From Vombatus ursinus (lineage: Eukaryota > Chordata > Mammalia > Diprotodontia > Vombatidae): 64,000 bases of DNA. The stretch's first letter is position 1; the number at the start of each line of letters is the position of its first letter. Shown here piece by piece: positions 43,645 through 53,755 of the stretch. The position numbers were made by a program, and so were the translations under genes. The notes below the pieces were generated by a model. The model saw only the letters and a list, made by a program, of their open reading frames with translations. It was not told the DNA's origin and searched no databases. The DNA lies in contig NW_020949602.1 in the NCBI RefSeq assembly GCF_900497805.2, positions 6,053,112 to 6,117,111 of the forward strand, written 5' to 3'.

Positions 43645-44395
43645 CCATTTTTTCTGTCCTTGTAAAATATGGCATTCAATTCTGGGCACCACATTTTAGG
43701 AACTGAGTTGGAGAGGAGGGTGACCAGGACGGTGAAAGATCTTGAGATTCTGCCATAGGTTGAAGCTAGCCACTTAACAAGCATAAAGGTTTTCCCATGT
43801 GTGAAGCTTTGTGCTGAGCGCTGGAGAGACAATGGAAAGTCAAAACATACCCTACCCTGAAGAAACTCACATTCTATTGGGGGAGAGACTATGCAAGCAA
43901 CATGCATGTTCCAGATATAGACAGGATAGATGGAAGGTAGTCTCAGAGAGAAGGTCCTGGGAGACCAGGAAAGCCTTTATGTAGATGAGAAGGGGCTAGC
44001 AATATTTAGATGGGAAAAGAGAAGACAAAGTGTCATAGATAAAAATATAGTTTAGCAGAATGAGTGCTTTGGTATGATAATGGTCCTCAGGTATTTCAAG
44101 GACTGCCAGGGGGCCAAGAGCTTAGCCTTGTCCTGCTTGGCCAAAAGGGCCAGACTAGGAGCAATGGGATGGGAGGTGCAGAGAGGCATCTGGGTTTGCC
44201 CAGGAAAACGTTCTTATTCACTAGAGCTGTCCAGATGTTGACTAAGCTGCTTTGGCAGGTAGGGGATCACTTTCCCCATTGTTACTTCCTGCCAAGCATC
44301 CTCATCCCTGGAGGTCTTTAAGCTGAATGAACACTCAATGGGCATGTCACATTCTTGGTGAACTCTGAGATACTGAGGCTCTTTCCTGCTTTAAG
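43645..44395 (+). mobile_element. CR1/L3-like LINE 3' part, split by a 1-kb repeat fragment
   Basis: 'ggcattcaattctgggcacc', 'gaggagggtgaccaggacgg' then after 43990 'cttgtcctgcttggccaaaa', 'gagctgtccagatgttgact' and 'catccctggaggtctttaag'. This is the CR1/L3 order. The intruder (43775-43990) is a + 1-kb repeat ('gtgctgagcgctggagagac'). Confidence 0.75.
43775..43990 (+). mobile_element. 1-kb marsupial repeat, proximal part, nested
   Basis: 'gaagctttgtgctgagcgct', 'gaaactcacattctattggg' and 'gtcctgggagaccaggaaag'. Confidence 0.6.
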
Positions 44396-45044
44396 CAGAA
44401 ACCAAAAACTCCTAAGTTTGGTCTTCATAGCCCTCACAGTCTATGTCTCCAGCCTACTTCATTAGTCTTATTTCATACTACTCACTGCCATGAAATATAT
44501 TTTCCCCATTAACTGAGCTAAAAGTTAGTCAACCAAGAAGCATTTATTAAGCATGGACTATGCCAGGCGTTGTGCTAAGTGCCGAGGATACAAAGGTGCA
44601 AAAACTGGTCCTTGCTTTTAAGGAGCTCACAGTCTAATGGGAAAGACAAGCAAACAACTACTACATACACTGCCAATTTTATCCTGCCTCATCCCACCCT
44701 GGGGTATTCATTTAGTCCATCCCATATGGTTGGAATACACTCCTTCTACGTTACCATCTTTTGAAGTCCTTCAGGTCTTTACGCAGTTTTATCCTCCCCC
44801 ATAAAGCCTTTCCTCTTCCTCCCAACTGAAGGTGATCCCTCTCTTTTCAGAATCCCTCTTGACCCCTTCCTCCAACTTTTGCCTTCCTCTCAGCAGACCT
44901 TGGTTTTATCATCCCTACTTGGGTGCATGTCCTAATTGTTCTATTAGAGTATACACTCCTTGAGGACAATTACCATATTGTTTTTCATCTTTGCATCCTC
45001 GTTACCTCGAATATTGCCTGGCATCTCTAGTTTTACACTGTATT
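44396..45044 (+). mobile_element. L2-type LINE 3' part, split by a 1-kb repeat head
   Basis: 'agtctatgtctccagcctac', then after 44665 'aaagcctttcctcttcctcc', 'tacactccttgaggacaatt' and 'gaatattgcctggcatctct'. The head of the 1-kb repeat at 44525-44665 reads 'ggactatgccaggcgttgtg', 'aaggagctcacagtctaatg'. Confidence 0.7.
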
Positions 45045-45265
45045 CTAGAGGTATTAAACCACCCTTGGGCTGCATGCAGCCCACAACACTCCTGCATGTG
45101 TCTCAACCCAGATTAAAATGTAGTTGAGAAATTTTAACAAAATAAGTAAAGATACAATGAAACATAGATAATGTTACATTTTAAAACTGGGTCAATCTGC
45201 AGCCCCTGGGGAGGCATCCTGCTACACAGGTTGGCCCCTGTTACCATCTGAGTTTGACACCACTG
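45045..45265. mobile_element. Non-autonomous hAT-like DNA transposon
   Basis: Right terminus GAGTTTGACACCACTG pairs with the left terminus CTAGAGGTATTAAACC as a degenerate 16-bp inverted repeat. The interior shares 'ccagattaaaatgtagttga' and 'catagataatgttacatttt' with the copy at 5889-6095. No coding capacity; a MITE-sized remnant sitting between two L2 segments. Confidence 0.8.
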
Positions 45266-45700
45266 CTGTTCTCTATACTCTCCATGGTCTAATCACTCTA
45301 GATTACTTTCTCTACCTCGAACACATTGATCTCCACCTCCCATCTCCATGTCTTTGCTCTGGCTGTCCCCCCTGCCTGGAATGTTCTCTCTCCTTCCTAA
45401 CCTCGGACTCTTAGCTTCCTATCTAACAGTCGATCTTAGCTTCAAATCTAAACCTTCTTCAGGGGCCTTTGCAGGTCCCCATGGCTGCTTCTGTCTTCTA
45501 CTCTGAGGGAACTTTCAATCCTTGAATTTATAGCTCAAGTACCAATTTGTATGTATGCTGTCTCTCTCCTTAAAGTGTGGACTCCCTCAGGGCAGACACT
45601 GGTGATTTTTTTTTCTTCCTTTCTTTGAATCCCCAGAACTTAGCACAGTGCCTTGCACAAAGCAGGGGCTTAAATGCTTGTTAATTGGCTGATTAAATAC
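45266..45700 (+). mobile_element. L2-type LINE 3' UTR and tail
   Basis: 'catgtctttgctctggctgt', 'cctggaatgttctctctcct', 'tggactccctcagggcagac', 'cttagcacagtgccttgcac' and a 'cttgttaattggctgatt' end. Confidence 0.8.
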
Positions 45701-45744
45701 AGGTGCTCAAATTCTTGTTGTATGGAACAGGACTCTCTGGGTCT

Positions 45745-46090
45745 CTTGCTGTTTCTTGCCTTCTCTTTCTTTCTTCATTGAGCTTTTTCTCTGTATTTCT
45801 GTATCTCTCACTGTCTCTACTTGTCTATTTGTCTCTGTGTGTCTATATTTCTGCCTATCTTTGCCTCTCTTTGTCTCTGTCTGTTTTGCTGTCTCTCTGC
45901 CTCAGTCTTTCTGTCTCTTCTCTGTCACTTTATTGCTTTCTCTCTGTCTTTGTCTTTTTCTGTGTCTGCCTGTGTCTGTATTTGCCTCTCTGTTTTTTCT
46001 TTGTTGCTGTCTCTTGCATTCTCTCTCTGTCTCTTTCTGTCTCTGTCCCTTGATCTTTTTTGTTCTCTCTCTCTCTCTCTCTCTCATTGT
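45745..46090. repeat. TCTC/TCTG pyrimidine-rich tract next to the FGGY acceptor
   Basis: About 345 bp of T/C-rich tandem-like sequence (TCTCTG, TGTCTC units) ending about 25 nt before the splice acceptor at 46115. Long + frames through it are Leu/Ser/Cys/Phe low-complexity artefacts, one of which runs on in phase into the FGGY exon. Confidence 0.92.
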
Positions 46091-46115
46091 CTCTGTGCCT
46101 CTCCTTCTGTATCAG

Positions 46116-46267
46116 GGGACTCCAATAGAAATATCATCATGTGGATGGACCACCGTGCAGCCAGTCAAGTAGAGAGAATAAATAGAACCAGACATCAAGT
46201 TCTGAAATTTGTTGGAGGGGTGATGTCTGTGGAGATGCAGCCTCCTAAACTTCTATGGCTTAAGGAG
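46116..46267 (+). CDS. FGGY: FGGY carbohydrate kinase, third coding exon (residues 105-155)
   Basis: Begins with GG completing the split glycine codon, then [32 protein letters not shown] and [18 protein letters not shown]. The MWMDHRA segment matches the sugar-binding region of FGGY-family pentulose kinases, where Asp and Arg contact substrate; [16 protein letters not shown] is strongly conserved in mammalian FGGY. The acceptor is 'tctgtatcag' (AG at 46114-46115) and the donor GTGAGT starts at 46268, phase 0. Together with the two previous exons it yields about 155 uninterrupted residues of a protein that is about 550 residues long in human. The next exon must lie beyond 64000. Confidence 0.96.
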
Positions 46268-46734
46268 GTGAGTACCCAGAATGGGAGTTTGGGAGAAGGG
46301 AGTGGCGCAATCAAACCTAGCTCACTCTTTCAGTAAAGTCAAGAGCTTTGCCTCTGTTAACCTTAAATTCCTTTTTTTCTCATTTGAATTCAAGTTTCTG
46401 GGTCTGAGATGATTTGGTATTCTTTAGCCAGAGCATTTCTTGGTGATTTGAAAACAAATTTCCAGGGAATTCAACCTTCTTTTTTATGAAGTGCACAGCA
46501 AGGGAATGTCAGTTTAATGGATCCGATTAGAGATGGATGAGTGAAAAATTTCAAGTCCCTGAGAAACCCAATAGACTTGGAAATCCCTAGGCGGTCTAGA
46601 GAGCTGAGAATCTACCTGATGAGCAGTGCCTGGTGTGATTCATGCCCTGGCTATAAAGTGTTAGCTAGGTGGAGATTTCAATTACTCCAGCAGCCTAAGG
46701 GGAAAAGAAGACAATCCCATAGCTTGGTTCACTG

Positions 46735-47115
46735 GGAGAAATATTGGAGTCCAAAAGCCTTGAATTCTAATCTCAACCTTGCCCATTATTATTGTATTCA
46801 ATTTATTATATCTCTCTGACCCTCAGTTTCCTTTTCTGAGAAATTTTTATGTTGTGGGGTAGGGAGAGGGTTGAGACAATTGGACACGATAGTGATAAAT
46901 TTGGAGCGAGGAAGGACGTTCGTTCAAATCCTGTCTCTGACACTTTCTAGTTGTATGACCACAGGCAAGTCACTTGCCCTCTCCGAAACTTATCTATAAA
47001 ATGTTAATACTAATACCATTATTGCCTGTGTGAGGCTCAAATGAGCTAACTTACTTGTAAAGTCTATAAAGCATTTTGCAGCTTCTAAGATATTATTATA
47101 TAAATGTAAATTGTA
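46735..47115 (+). mobile_element. MIR-like SINE fragment and CORE-SINE
   Basis: 46735-46845 ('gaccctcagtttccttttct') and 46870-47110 ('cgttcaaatcctgtctctga', 'ccacaggcaagtcacttgcc', 'cttgtaaagtctataaagca'). Confidence 0.7.
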
Positions 47116-47599
47116 AGAAGATTATATGTAAAGTCTCTTTTAGCTAAAAAAAGATTCTGTATTTAGCCTCAGGTTGGTTGGGATGAGAAATGTGACTTTG
47201 TTAAACTCTAGGATCCAGAGTTGTTTCAATATTTAGTCAGCTGACCATATGGTACATTGTAATTGGCCCAATGCCCTTCCAAGTCAAGACTAGTTTCCCT
47301 GGCTGGTGTCTAGATTCACTGAGGTTCCCCTTCAGCTAAGACCCTGCAGTCTCAGAGGTGCCTATCAATGCACAGCAAAGTTACCAGGGCAGATCATCTC
47401 CCCTCCCCTCATTTCTCCTCCCCCTTTTTCCTTTTCCCCCCTTTTTGCAGTTCACAGAAGTATAAGACATAGTCTCTGCCCTTAAGGTTCTTTCAATTTA
47501 ACTGGGGTGACAAATGAACTTGCATAAGACAACTACAGAACAGCTAAGTGCCCAAGTATATGGACTACTGATTCTCTGATTCAAAGACTATAGTCTACC
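47116..47599. other. No feature recognised
   Basis: Unassigned intron sequence with a short pyrimidine run at 47398-47450. Confidence 0.35.
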
Positions 47600-47870
47600 A
47601 ATTAAGTGCTACGGTTGAAGTCAGATAGAACTGGGTTCAAATCCTGCCTCAGACACTTAGAAGCTCTGGGATCCTGGGCAAGCCCCTTAACCTCAATATG
47701 TCTCAGACAACTCCCTAGGACTTTACTACTACAGTTAAAATGGATGGCTTGCTATCAGCCTAGGTGGATGAAGTTCCCCACTCTGACAAAATATTTGTAC
47801 TGTCTGCCTCGTGAGATGGAAGGTGAGTACTTTGTAAATTGGCAAGGCACTGTATAAATATGTTATAATT
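47600..47870 (+). mobile_element. SINE of the third type
   Basis: 'gaactgggttcaaatcctgc', 'atcctgggcaagccccttaa', then 'ctcagacaactccctaggac' and 'agttaaaatggatggcttgc', parallel to 20925-21190. Confidence 0.7.
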
Positions 47871-48219
47871 ATCTCAAGCCCTCCCTGTTACATCCTTATG
47901 TCAACATTTTCACAGGATCTCCTGTAATTGGATAAGATGCTAAACATGTCCTCATTGTATATGATCCTCAAAGGAGATTTGTAGCTTCCCTGAAATTAAT
48001 ATGTGAAGTTAAGAAGATCCAGATTTCCTCTGAAGCTTATAAATAATCATCTTCTGCCTGGTGACTTCCTATTCAACCCAAATGGCCTCTTTAGACAACA
48101 TTCTTTGCTTCCCCCAGGACCTGAACAGCATTTTAACTGTATTCTTCTGTATAGGCCACATTTTTTTTTTTTATAGATCGTGGTTATTGGTGTATCTGTC
48201 TGATCCCTGTTCTAGCCCA

Positions 48220-48670
48220 TAAGTAGGGGCTGCTAAGTGCTGTAATAGATAGACTAGTGAACCTGCAGTCAGGAAGACTTGAGTCTGAATCCTGCCACTT
48301 ACTGGCTCTGTCACCCTGACATGTCTCTCAACCTTGGATTCCTTATCTATAAAATAGTACCTAACTCCCAACTTTGTGAGGAATGAGATAATCTATGTAA
48401 ATGTTGTTGTTTAATCGTTTTTAAGTCATGTCTGGCTCTTTGTGAACCCTTTTGGGGGTTTCCTTGGCAAAGATACTTGAGTGGTTTGCCATTTCCTTCT
48501 CCATTCTGTCCCCATTTTACAGATGAGAACTGAGGCAACCAGAGTCATAGAGCTAGTAACTGTCTGAGGCCAGATTTGAACTCGGGTCCTTCAGACTCCA
48601 GGGCTGGCATTCTATCCACTGCACCACCTAGCTGCCCTCATCTACAAAGTGGACAATTTTGCAATCTGTG
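48220..48670 (+). mobile_element. CORE-SINE split by a Mar1-type SINE
   Basis: 'gtcaggaagacttgagtctg' and 'ccttatctataaaatagtac' up to 48402, resuming after 48638 ('ctacaaagtggacaattttg'). Confidence 0.65.
48403..48638 (-). mobile_element. Mar1-type SINE with RTE/BovB-like tail, nested
   Basis: 'taagtcatgtctggctcttt', 'gggggtttccttggcaaaga', 'gagtggtttgccatttcctt', 'ccactgcaccacctagctgc'. Confidence 0.9.
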
Positions 48671-48799
48671 GTCTCTAGTATATTTAACATAATGGGGATT
48701 AATTTTGTTGAGTGGTTCCTTTTTTTAATTTTAGCAAACCCAAAGTAGCATCCAGTATAAAATTTTGAGATTTATTATTATTTTTGTCTATTCACAATA

Positions 48800-49015
48800 G
48801 CAGATCAGTGTAATATTAGAAAAGCCATTGTATTTGGGATCAACAGATCTGGACTCAAATCCTAATTCTGTCATTTGATGCCTTTTTGACTTTGGACAAG
48901 TTACTTCCCTTCTCCAAGCCTCAGTTTTGTCATTCACAAAATGGGGGAATCAGACTAGGTGATTTCCAAGGTCCCTTCCACCTCTGCATCTATCATTCTT
49001 CAAGTCAATATTTAA
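48800..49015 (+). mobile_element. MIR-like SINE with CR1/L3-type tail
   Basis: 'ctggactcaaatcctaattc', 'cctcagttttgtcattcaca', 'gactaggtgatttccaaggt' and 'cccttccacctctgcatcta'. Confidence 0.75.
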
Positions 49016-49264
49016 GGTGCTTCTGACATTCCGTTTAAGCTATTTTTTCTTCAGTGGCTTCCACTTCATTTTGATGGAGAGTTCATTAAGTACCTACACT
49101 GTGGCAAATATTGAAAATAATATCATCAATACTTCAAGTATCTATGAATTCATCACCATGGAAAATTCTTCCATTGATGGAGATTGAAGACATTTGTAAG
49201 TTAGTGGGGGAGTCTTACAGGTTGCCCAAGACTCAGGATCACAAAGCTAGACAGAGTCTTAACT

Positions 49265-49650
49265 AGGGAATCATGGGATCACGGATTTAGAGCTGGAAGG
49301 GATCTCAGAGGTCATTTGGTCCAGTTCATCCATTTTACAGACAAGGAAACTGAGGTACTAAGAAATTAAATAATTTGTCCAAAGTCACACAGGTCTTAAG
49401 TTTGTGGCACTAACATTTGAACCTAGTTCTTCTGATTCTAAAACCAGTATCCTTTCCACTTGGCCAAATAAATATTCAAGGTCCACTTTGGCCCAATTCT
49501 CCCTCATTGCAAATAAGCCTGCTGTCCACTCTTTTGCAGGTAATGATGGTAAAGGCAAGATTGAACCTGTCTTTATTCTCCAAGAGCTTCCATTCTACTG
49601 GGGCATATGACATGTACATAGGAACAACTATTTCCCTGCAGGAAAAGTCA
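49265..49650. mobile_element. MIR-like SINE (-) followed by a diverged 1-kb repeat head (+)
   Basis: 49265-49470 on - ('tttagagctggaagggatct', 'acagacaaggaaactgaggt'). 49500-49650 resembles the 1-kb head ('tctccaagagcttccattct'). Confidence 0.6.
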
Positions 49651-49819
49651 GATTTGATGTCTGCCAAGATCTCTCCCAACTTTAACCTTATATTCTCTCA
49701 TCTTGAAAACAACTCTGCCAGGAAACAACAGTCTTTCTTACCAAGAACTCATGTTTCTACACCATTTTTCAGAACTCCCATTTCTATAATTGTTACAGAT
49801 TGCTGTAACAACAACCCAT

Positions 49820-50375
49820 GAGATAAATAGTGAACATAGTGATAACCCAATCTTATAGGAGAAGCAACAGGCCTAGCAGGAGAGAAGAGACCTTCTCAAA
49901 GCCACACAAATAAAGTCAAGTTATCAAGTATTTATTAAGCGCCTACTATGTGCCAGGCACTGGGCTAAACTCTGGCGATACAAAGAAAGGCAAAAACAGT
50001 TCCTACCCTCAAGGGGTTCATAATTTAATAGGGGAGATAGCACATAAGCAACTAGGTACAAAGAAACTATATGGACATATATATATATATATAATATACA
50101 TATTACATATATATGTATATATGTGACATATACAAACAAGTTATATAACTATATTATATATGTGTGTATACATGCATACATACATATATACATTCATGTA
50201 TATGTATACAGGATAAGTTGGAAATAATCAGCAGAGGAAAGTCACTGGAATTAAGGGCATTTGGGAAAGGTTTCCCCTAGAAGGGGAGATTTGAACTGGG
50301 ACCTGAAGGAACACAGCTAGCGTTAGAGATGGGATTTGAGTCTAGTGTTTTTTCCATTATGTTGACCTGCCTTTA
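49820..50375 (-). mobile_element. MIR-like SINE split by a 1-kb repeat
   Basis: Left part 'cttataggagaagcaacagg' and 'ccttctcaaagccacacaa'; right part resumes at 50314 'cacagctagcgttagagatg', giving one minus-strand SINE around the insertion. Confidence 0.65.
49917..50313 (+). mobile_element. 1-kb marsupial repeat, proximal part, with internal TA microsatellite
   Basis: 'gtatttattaagcgcctact' + 'atgtgccaggcactgggcta', 'ctaccctcaaggggttcata', TA/CA tract 50070-50210, then 'aggataagttggaaataatc' and 'tttgggaaaggtttccccta'. Confidence 0.75.
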
Positions 50376-50379
50376 TAGT

Positions 50380-51210
50380 ACACTTCACTTCCTCTACAAA
50401 TGGAAGAGCTTGAGACAAAGGAATAACACACTTTTGACATTTTTTCATGGCATATATTCAGGACCAGAGCACACATTCACATGTCTTGAGTGCAGTGGGC
50501 TAGTCAACACACTCTGCTCTCAATGTGGTTCATTGCCCTCTTGTTTCTAGAAGTCAGATATCAAAGGTCACTGGCCCAGATGTCCAGTTTAGTCTGCCAA
50601 GAAGACATGTAGACTTTCTAAGACCAATTTAGCCCTTCTCTAGAGAGAGACCCTCTGGCCCTCGGGTCTTGCCTCGCAGTGTAGAATTTTAAGTGTGTCC
50701 CTTATACTTAAGGTCTATGTGTCTCAGGATGATGGATGTTTCCTTAATCAGAACTGTCAGATAAAAGGAAAAATGCCATGTGAATTTTTCATAACCCCCA
50801 CGAGTCTAGCTTTTCCATTTGGTCTCAATGATTCTTGCTCTCTTCCTAATGAAGGCCAAATGTAAATTAAGTTCTGTCAGTTTTGAGCAGCTGGAGTCTT
50901 CTCTCCTCCTAAACATGAAACATGGGAGAGTAACAAGGCGCAGACTGAGGAAGGTCGTTAGAGCTAACTGGCTCAAGCAGACCCTGACAGTTTAATGTTA
51001 ATGGAACATAATTAACATGGCTTGCAGGAATGGCAAGGAGAGACTCATATCCATCTTTTAATTCATTTCCTCTATTTTTTTTCCTATTGTCAGTACAGCT
51101 AGGATCTTGTCATTTCATTGTTTGAGATTTGTTCATTGTTCTTTAAAAAGATTCTAGGAGAAATTGGTTAAAACTTCACAAACTCTGCTTGACTGATGAA
51201 GAAAATGTTT
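50380..51210. other. Repeat-poor intron stretch, possible conserved non-coding DNA
   Basis: No recognised repeat over about 830 bp. 50970-51060 has a balanced texture with ATTA/TAAT motifs ('taatggaacataattaacat') of the kind seen in deeply conserved non-coding elements; conservation itself cannot be judged here. Confidence 0.35.
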
Positions 51211-51214
51211 AACC

Positions 51215-51410
51215 AGTTCCTGGCATGACAGAAAAAGCAGCTGGCCCTGAAATCAGTGGACCTGTGCTCAAGCCCCACCTCTGATACTCACTACCTCTGT
51301 CATCTTGGGCAAATGTCATTTCCCTGGGCCTCATTTTCCTCATTTGTCAAATTAAGGCTTTGAATTAGATGGCCTCTGAGCCCCCTTCCAGCTTAACTCT
51401 ATGAACCTTG
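51215..51410 (+). mobile_element. MIR-like SINE with CR1/L3-type tail
   Basis: 'tctgtcatcttgggcaaatg', 'cctcattttcctcatttgtc' and 'gaattagatggcctctgagc' + 'cccttccagcttaactctat'. Confidence 0.75.
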
Positions 51411-51689
51411 TCTCATATTGGCCAATGACCCTGTATTCTGTCCCCATGTTGGGAAAAGTAGGCAAGTTTGACTTCGGAAATTCTCGTGATCTTTTGGATC
51501 CTTGTCTGTGCTGTGCCTGTATTCAGAATAACCACAATTCCTGGATTGGGATGCAGAAGAAGTTGTTAATTTGAAGCAAGCTTTACCCGTTGGGCTCAAT
51601 GACCATATCCTACTCACATAGGTCTACCTTACTAAGGATATTTGAAAAAAAAAAAAAAAACACTTGTTCCTGGTTTATTAAAAAAAAGA

Positions 51690-52240
51690 GGCTACTGTAC
51701 CCCGTTCCCCTTCCCACCTTCTCCTTTCCAGCCAAAATGGCCTCCTTCCCTTTTTCCTTATATGACATTCCACTTCCTATCTCCCTGTTTTTCCATAGGC
51801 TCTCCCCCATGCCAGATATGCCCTCCTGCTTCTCTTCCTCTTAGGAGCTTTCAAGGTTCAGCTCAAACTCCACCTCCCCTCAATTGGTAGTATCCTCCTC
51901 CACACCTTGCTGTTGTACTTACTTTGCATATATTCCATATTTGTTTTGTTTTGTTTTGATTTTTTAGTTTAGTTAGGCAGTGGGGTTAAGTGACTTGCCC
52001 AGGGTCACACACAGCTAGTAAGTGTTATGTGTCTGAGGCCGGATCTAAACTCAGGTCCTCCTGAATCCAGGGCCAGTGCTCTATTCACTGTACTACCTAG
52101 GTGCCTCCATATATTCCATATTTACTTATTTTGTGCACATGTTGAATTCCACACCCTCCTCCTGTACTCCAAGTAGAATTGAAGTCCTTGGGACAGAGAC
52201 AGCTTAATTTTTGCCCTTGTGGTACCAGAATTAGCATATT
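51690..52240 (+). mobile_element. L2-type LINE 3' UTR, split by a short SINE
   Basis: 'tccccatgccagatatgcc'-like segment near 51810 and 'gtactccaagtagaattgaa' + 'gtccttgggacagagacagc' near 52170; the SINE at 51943-52107 interrupts. Confidence 0.6.
51943..52107 (-). mobile_element. Short poly-A tRNA-type SINE with perfect 16-bp target duplication
   Basis: Flanked by CATATATTCCATATTT at 51927-51942 and again at 52108-52123, identical. Interior 'ggggttaagtgacttgccca', 'ggtcctcctgaatccagggc', 'ctacctaggtgcc'. The TTTTG-repeated tail on + represents the A-rich tail. Perfect duplications suggest a fairly young insertion. Confidence 0.95.
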
Positions 52241-52244
52241 ATGA

Positions 52245-52400
52245 TATAATATCATAAATGGTATACCATATACTATCTATACTATACATACATTATATAT
52301 ATATTTTAACAATGTATTATATATAGGTATAGCATATATATCATATAATATTATATATATATATATTTATATACCCACATCTATGTATATATGTGAATAT
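52245..52400. repeat. TA-rich microsatellite
   Basis: Imperfect ATATAT runs with local inverted symmetry. Confidence 0.85.
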
Positions 52401-52724
52401 GACCTTTCATTCTGGGAGTGTAGGGTGGCAGTCAGGCAATGATATTAAGCAGGGTTCGACTTCCCAGGTCACTTTTGCCTCGGGATTCCTGTTGGAACCT
52501 CAGATAATATATTTCTCTTTATTGTTTTCTGCAAGCATCCAGATAAGTCTGAATTCCCTAGGAAAGAAGATAATTGAGGTAAAGGAGACTCTGAGGAGAA
52601 AGTAGGGATTTGGTGCTTAAAGTCCCAGTTTCCGGTGATTAGATATAAAGACTTAATGTTCCTATAACTCTTTCCCACCAAAACTGAATGTGCTTCATTT
52701 TATTATCACCTTATTGGATTCACC

Positions 52725-52830
52725 AGTCAGCAAGCCTTTATAAAGCTCCTACGATGTGCCAAGCACTGGGCTTGGCACTAAGGATATGCATATATAGTTT
52801 ATATATGGCAGAAACTGCCCAAGCTTGGGC
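52725..52830 (+). mobile_element. 1-kb marsupial repeat, head only
   Basis: 'taaagctcctacgatgtgcc' + 'aagcactgggcttggcacta'. Confidence 0.65.
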
Positions 52831-53340
52831 ATAGCTTTAGAAACCCTAGTGTTAAGGCAGCACAGTGAGGCAGTAGAGGATGGGTATTGTGGAATATTAA
52901 ATTACTAACGTGGTAAAAGGACATTAAGGTTGTTTGGCTGTCAGTGAGAGTAATACCCATTGTGTATATTGACATAATGCCCTCAGATGGCCTCTCCTAA
53001 CCAGATAACCTGGAAAGGAGTTTTGGACTTTCTCTCTCTGTCTCTCTCTCTCTCTCTGTCTCTCTCTCTTCTCACTTACGATAAGTGAGCTGTACCTCTG
53101 TAAACTGGGAGCTTAGACTATGCCCAAACAAAAAGGGATTTTGGTTCCAGGAACAAGTAACAAGAATTCTATGAACAAAGGGCTGAAGACTTTGACTGGG
53201 TTGGGTCAGAGCTAGCTACAAGTCCTTGGCTGTGTGTGTTGTTCCAATTTTCCCAATTAGAAACAAAAACTGTGGCAATTTCAGTGAAAATAGCAATTGA
53301 TGACAAAGTGTGTATGATTTGCAAAGGATCAAGAGGTAGG
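52831..53340. other. No gene; short (TC)n run
   Basis: CT microsatellite at 53030-53080; the remainder unassigned. Confidence 0.4.
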
Positions 53341-53344
53341 CTGG

Positions 53345-53620
53345 CATCCAGGAAAGAACTCTGGACTTGGGAGTCAAGTGGCCTCGGTACAGAGGCTGAT
53401 TCTGCCAATAAATACCCATACGACCTTGGGCAGGTACCTCAACTTAGTCACCTATGAGGAAATGTCTCTTTTTTTGTACCTCCAGTGCTTAGGGCAGTGC
53501 CTGGCACATAGTAGATTAATAAATGTTTTTTGATTGATTGATTGATTGGTTGGTTATGGAAAGAGGGATTGGTTTTGATGGCCTTGGAGGTCCCTTCCAA
53601 CCCTCTATTAATCCTATGAA
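53345..53620 (+). mobile_element. MIR-like SINE split by an L2-type tail
   Basis: 'gaactctggacttgggagtc' and 'cgaccttgggcaggtacctc' up to 53460; the L3-type tail resumes at 53560 ('gatggccttggaggtccctt'). Between them 53463-53560 is an L2-like tail ('gcagtgcctggcacatagta', GATT repeats). Confidence 0.65.
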
Positions 53621-53624
53621 CAAC

Positions 53625-53755
53625 CCTTTAAAGCATGCAATGCAAATATTGTTATTCCCATTTCAAGGATGAGAAAACTGAGATCCAAAGAGATTAGTTG
53701 ACTTCCCCATAGACCTAAAGTGAATACATTTCACAGCTGGCATTTGATTCAAATT
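53625..53755 (-). mobile_element. MIR-like SINE fragment
   Basis: 'gcaatgcaaatattgttatt', 'aaggatgagaaaactgagat'. Confidence 0.55.

Larger units (their letters stand above)
35697..46115 (+). other. FGGY: FGGY intron between second and third coding exons
   Basis: 10.4 kb, GT at 35697 and AG at 46114-46115, phase 1. Dense in 1-kb repeat, CR1/L3, L2 and SINE copies. A long TCTC/TCTG-rich tract precedes the acceptor. Confidence 0.9.

Noticed and set aside
45703-46110. Leu/Ser/Cys-rich + frames that look like membrane proteins
   Set aside because: Product of TCTC/TCTG repeats; one frame merely runs into the real FGGY exon, whose acceptor is at 46115.
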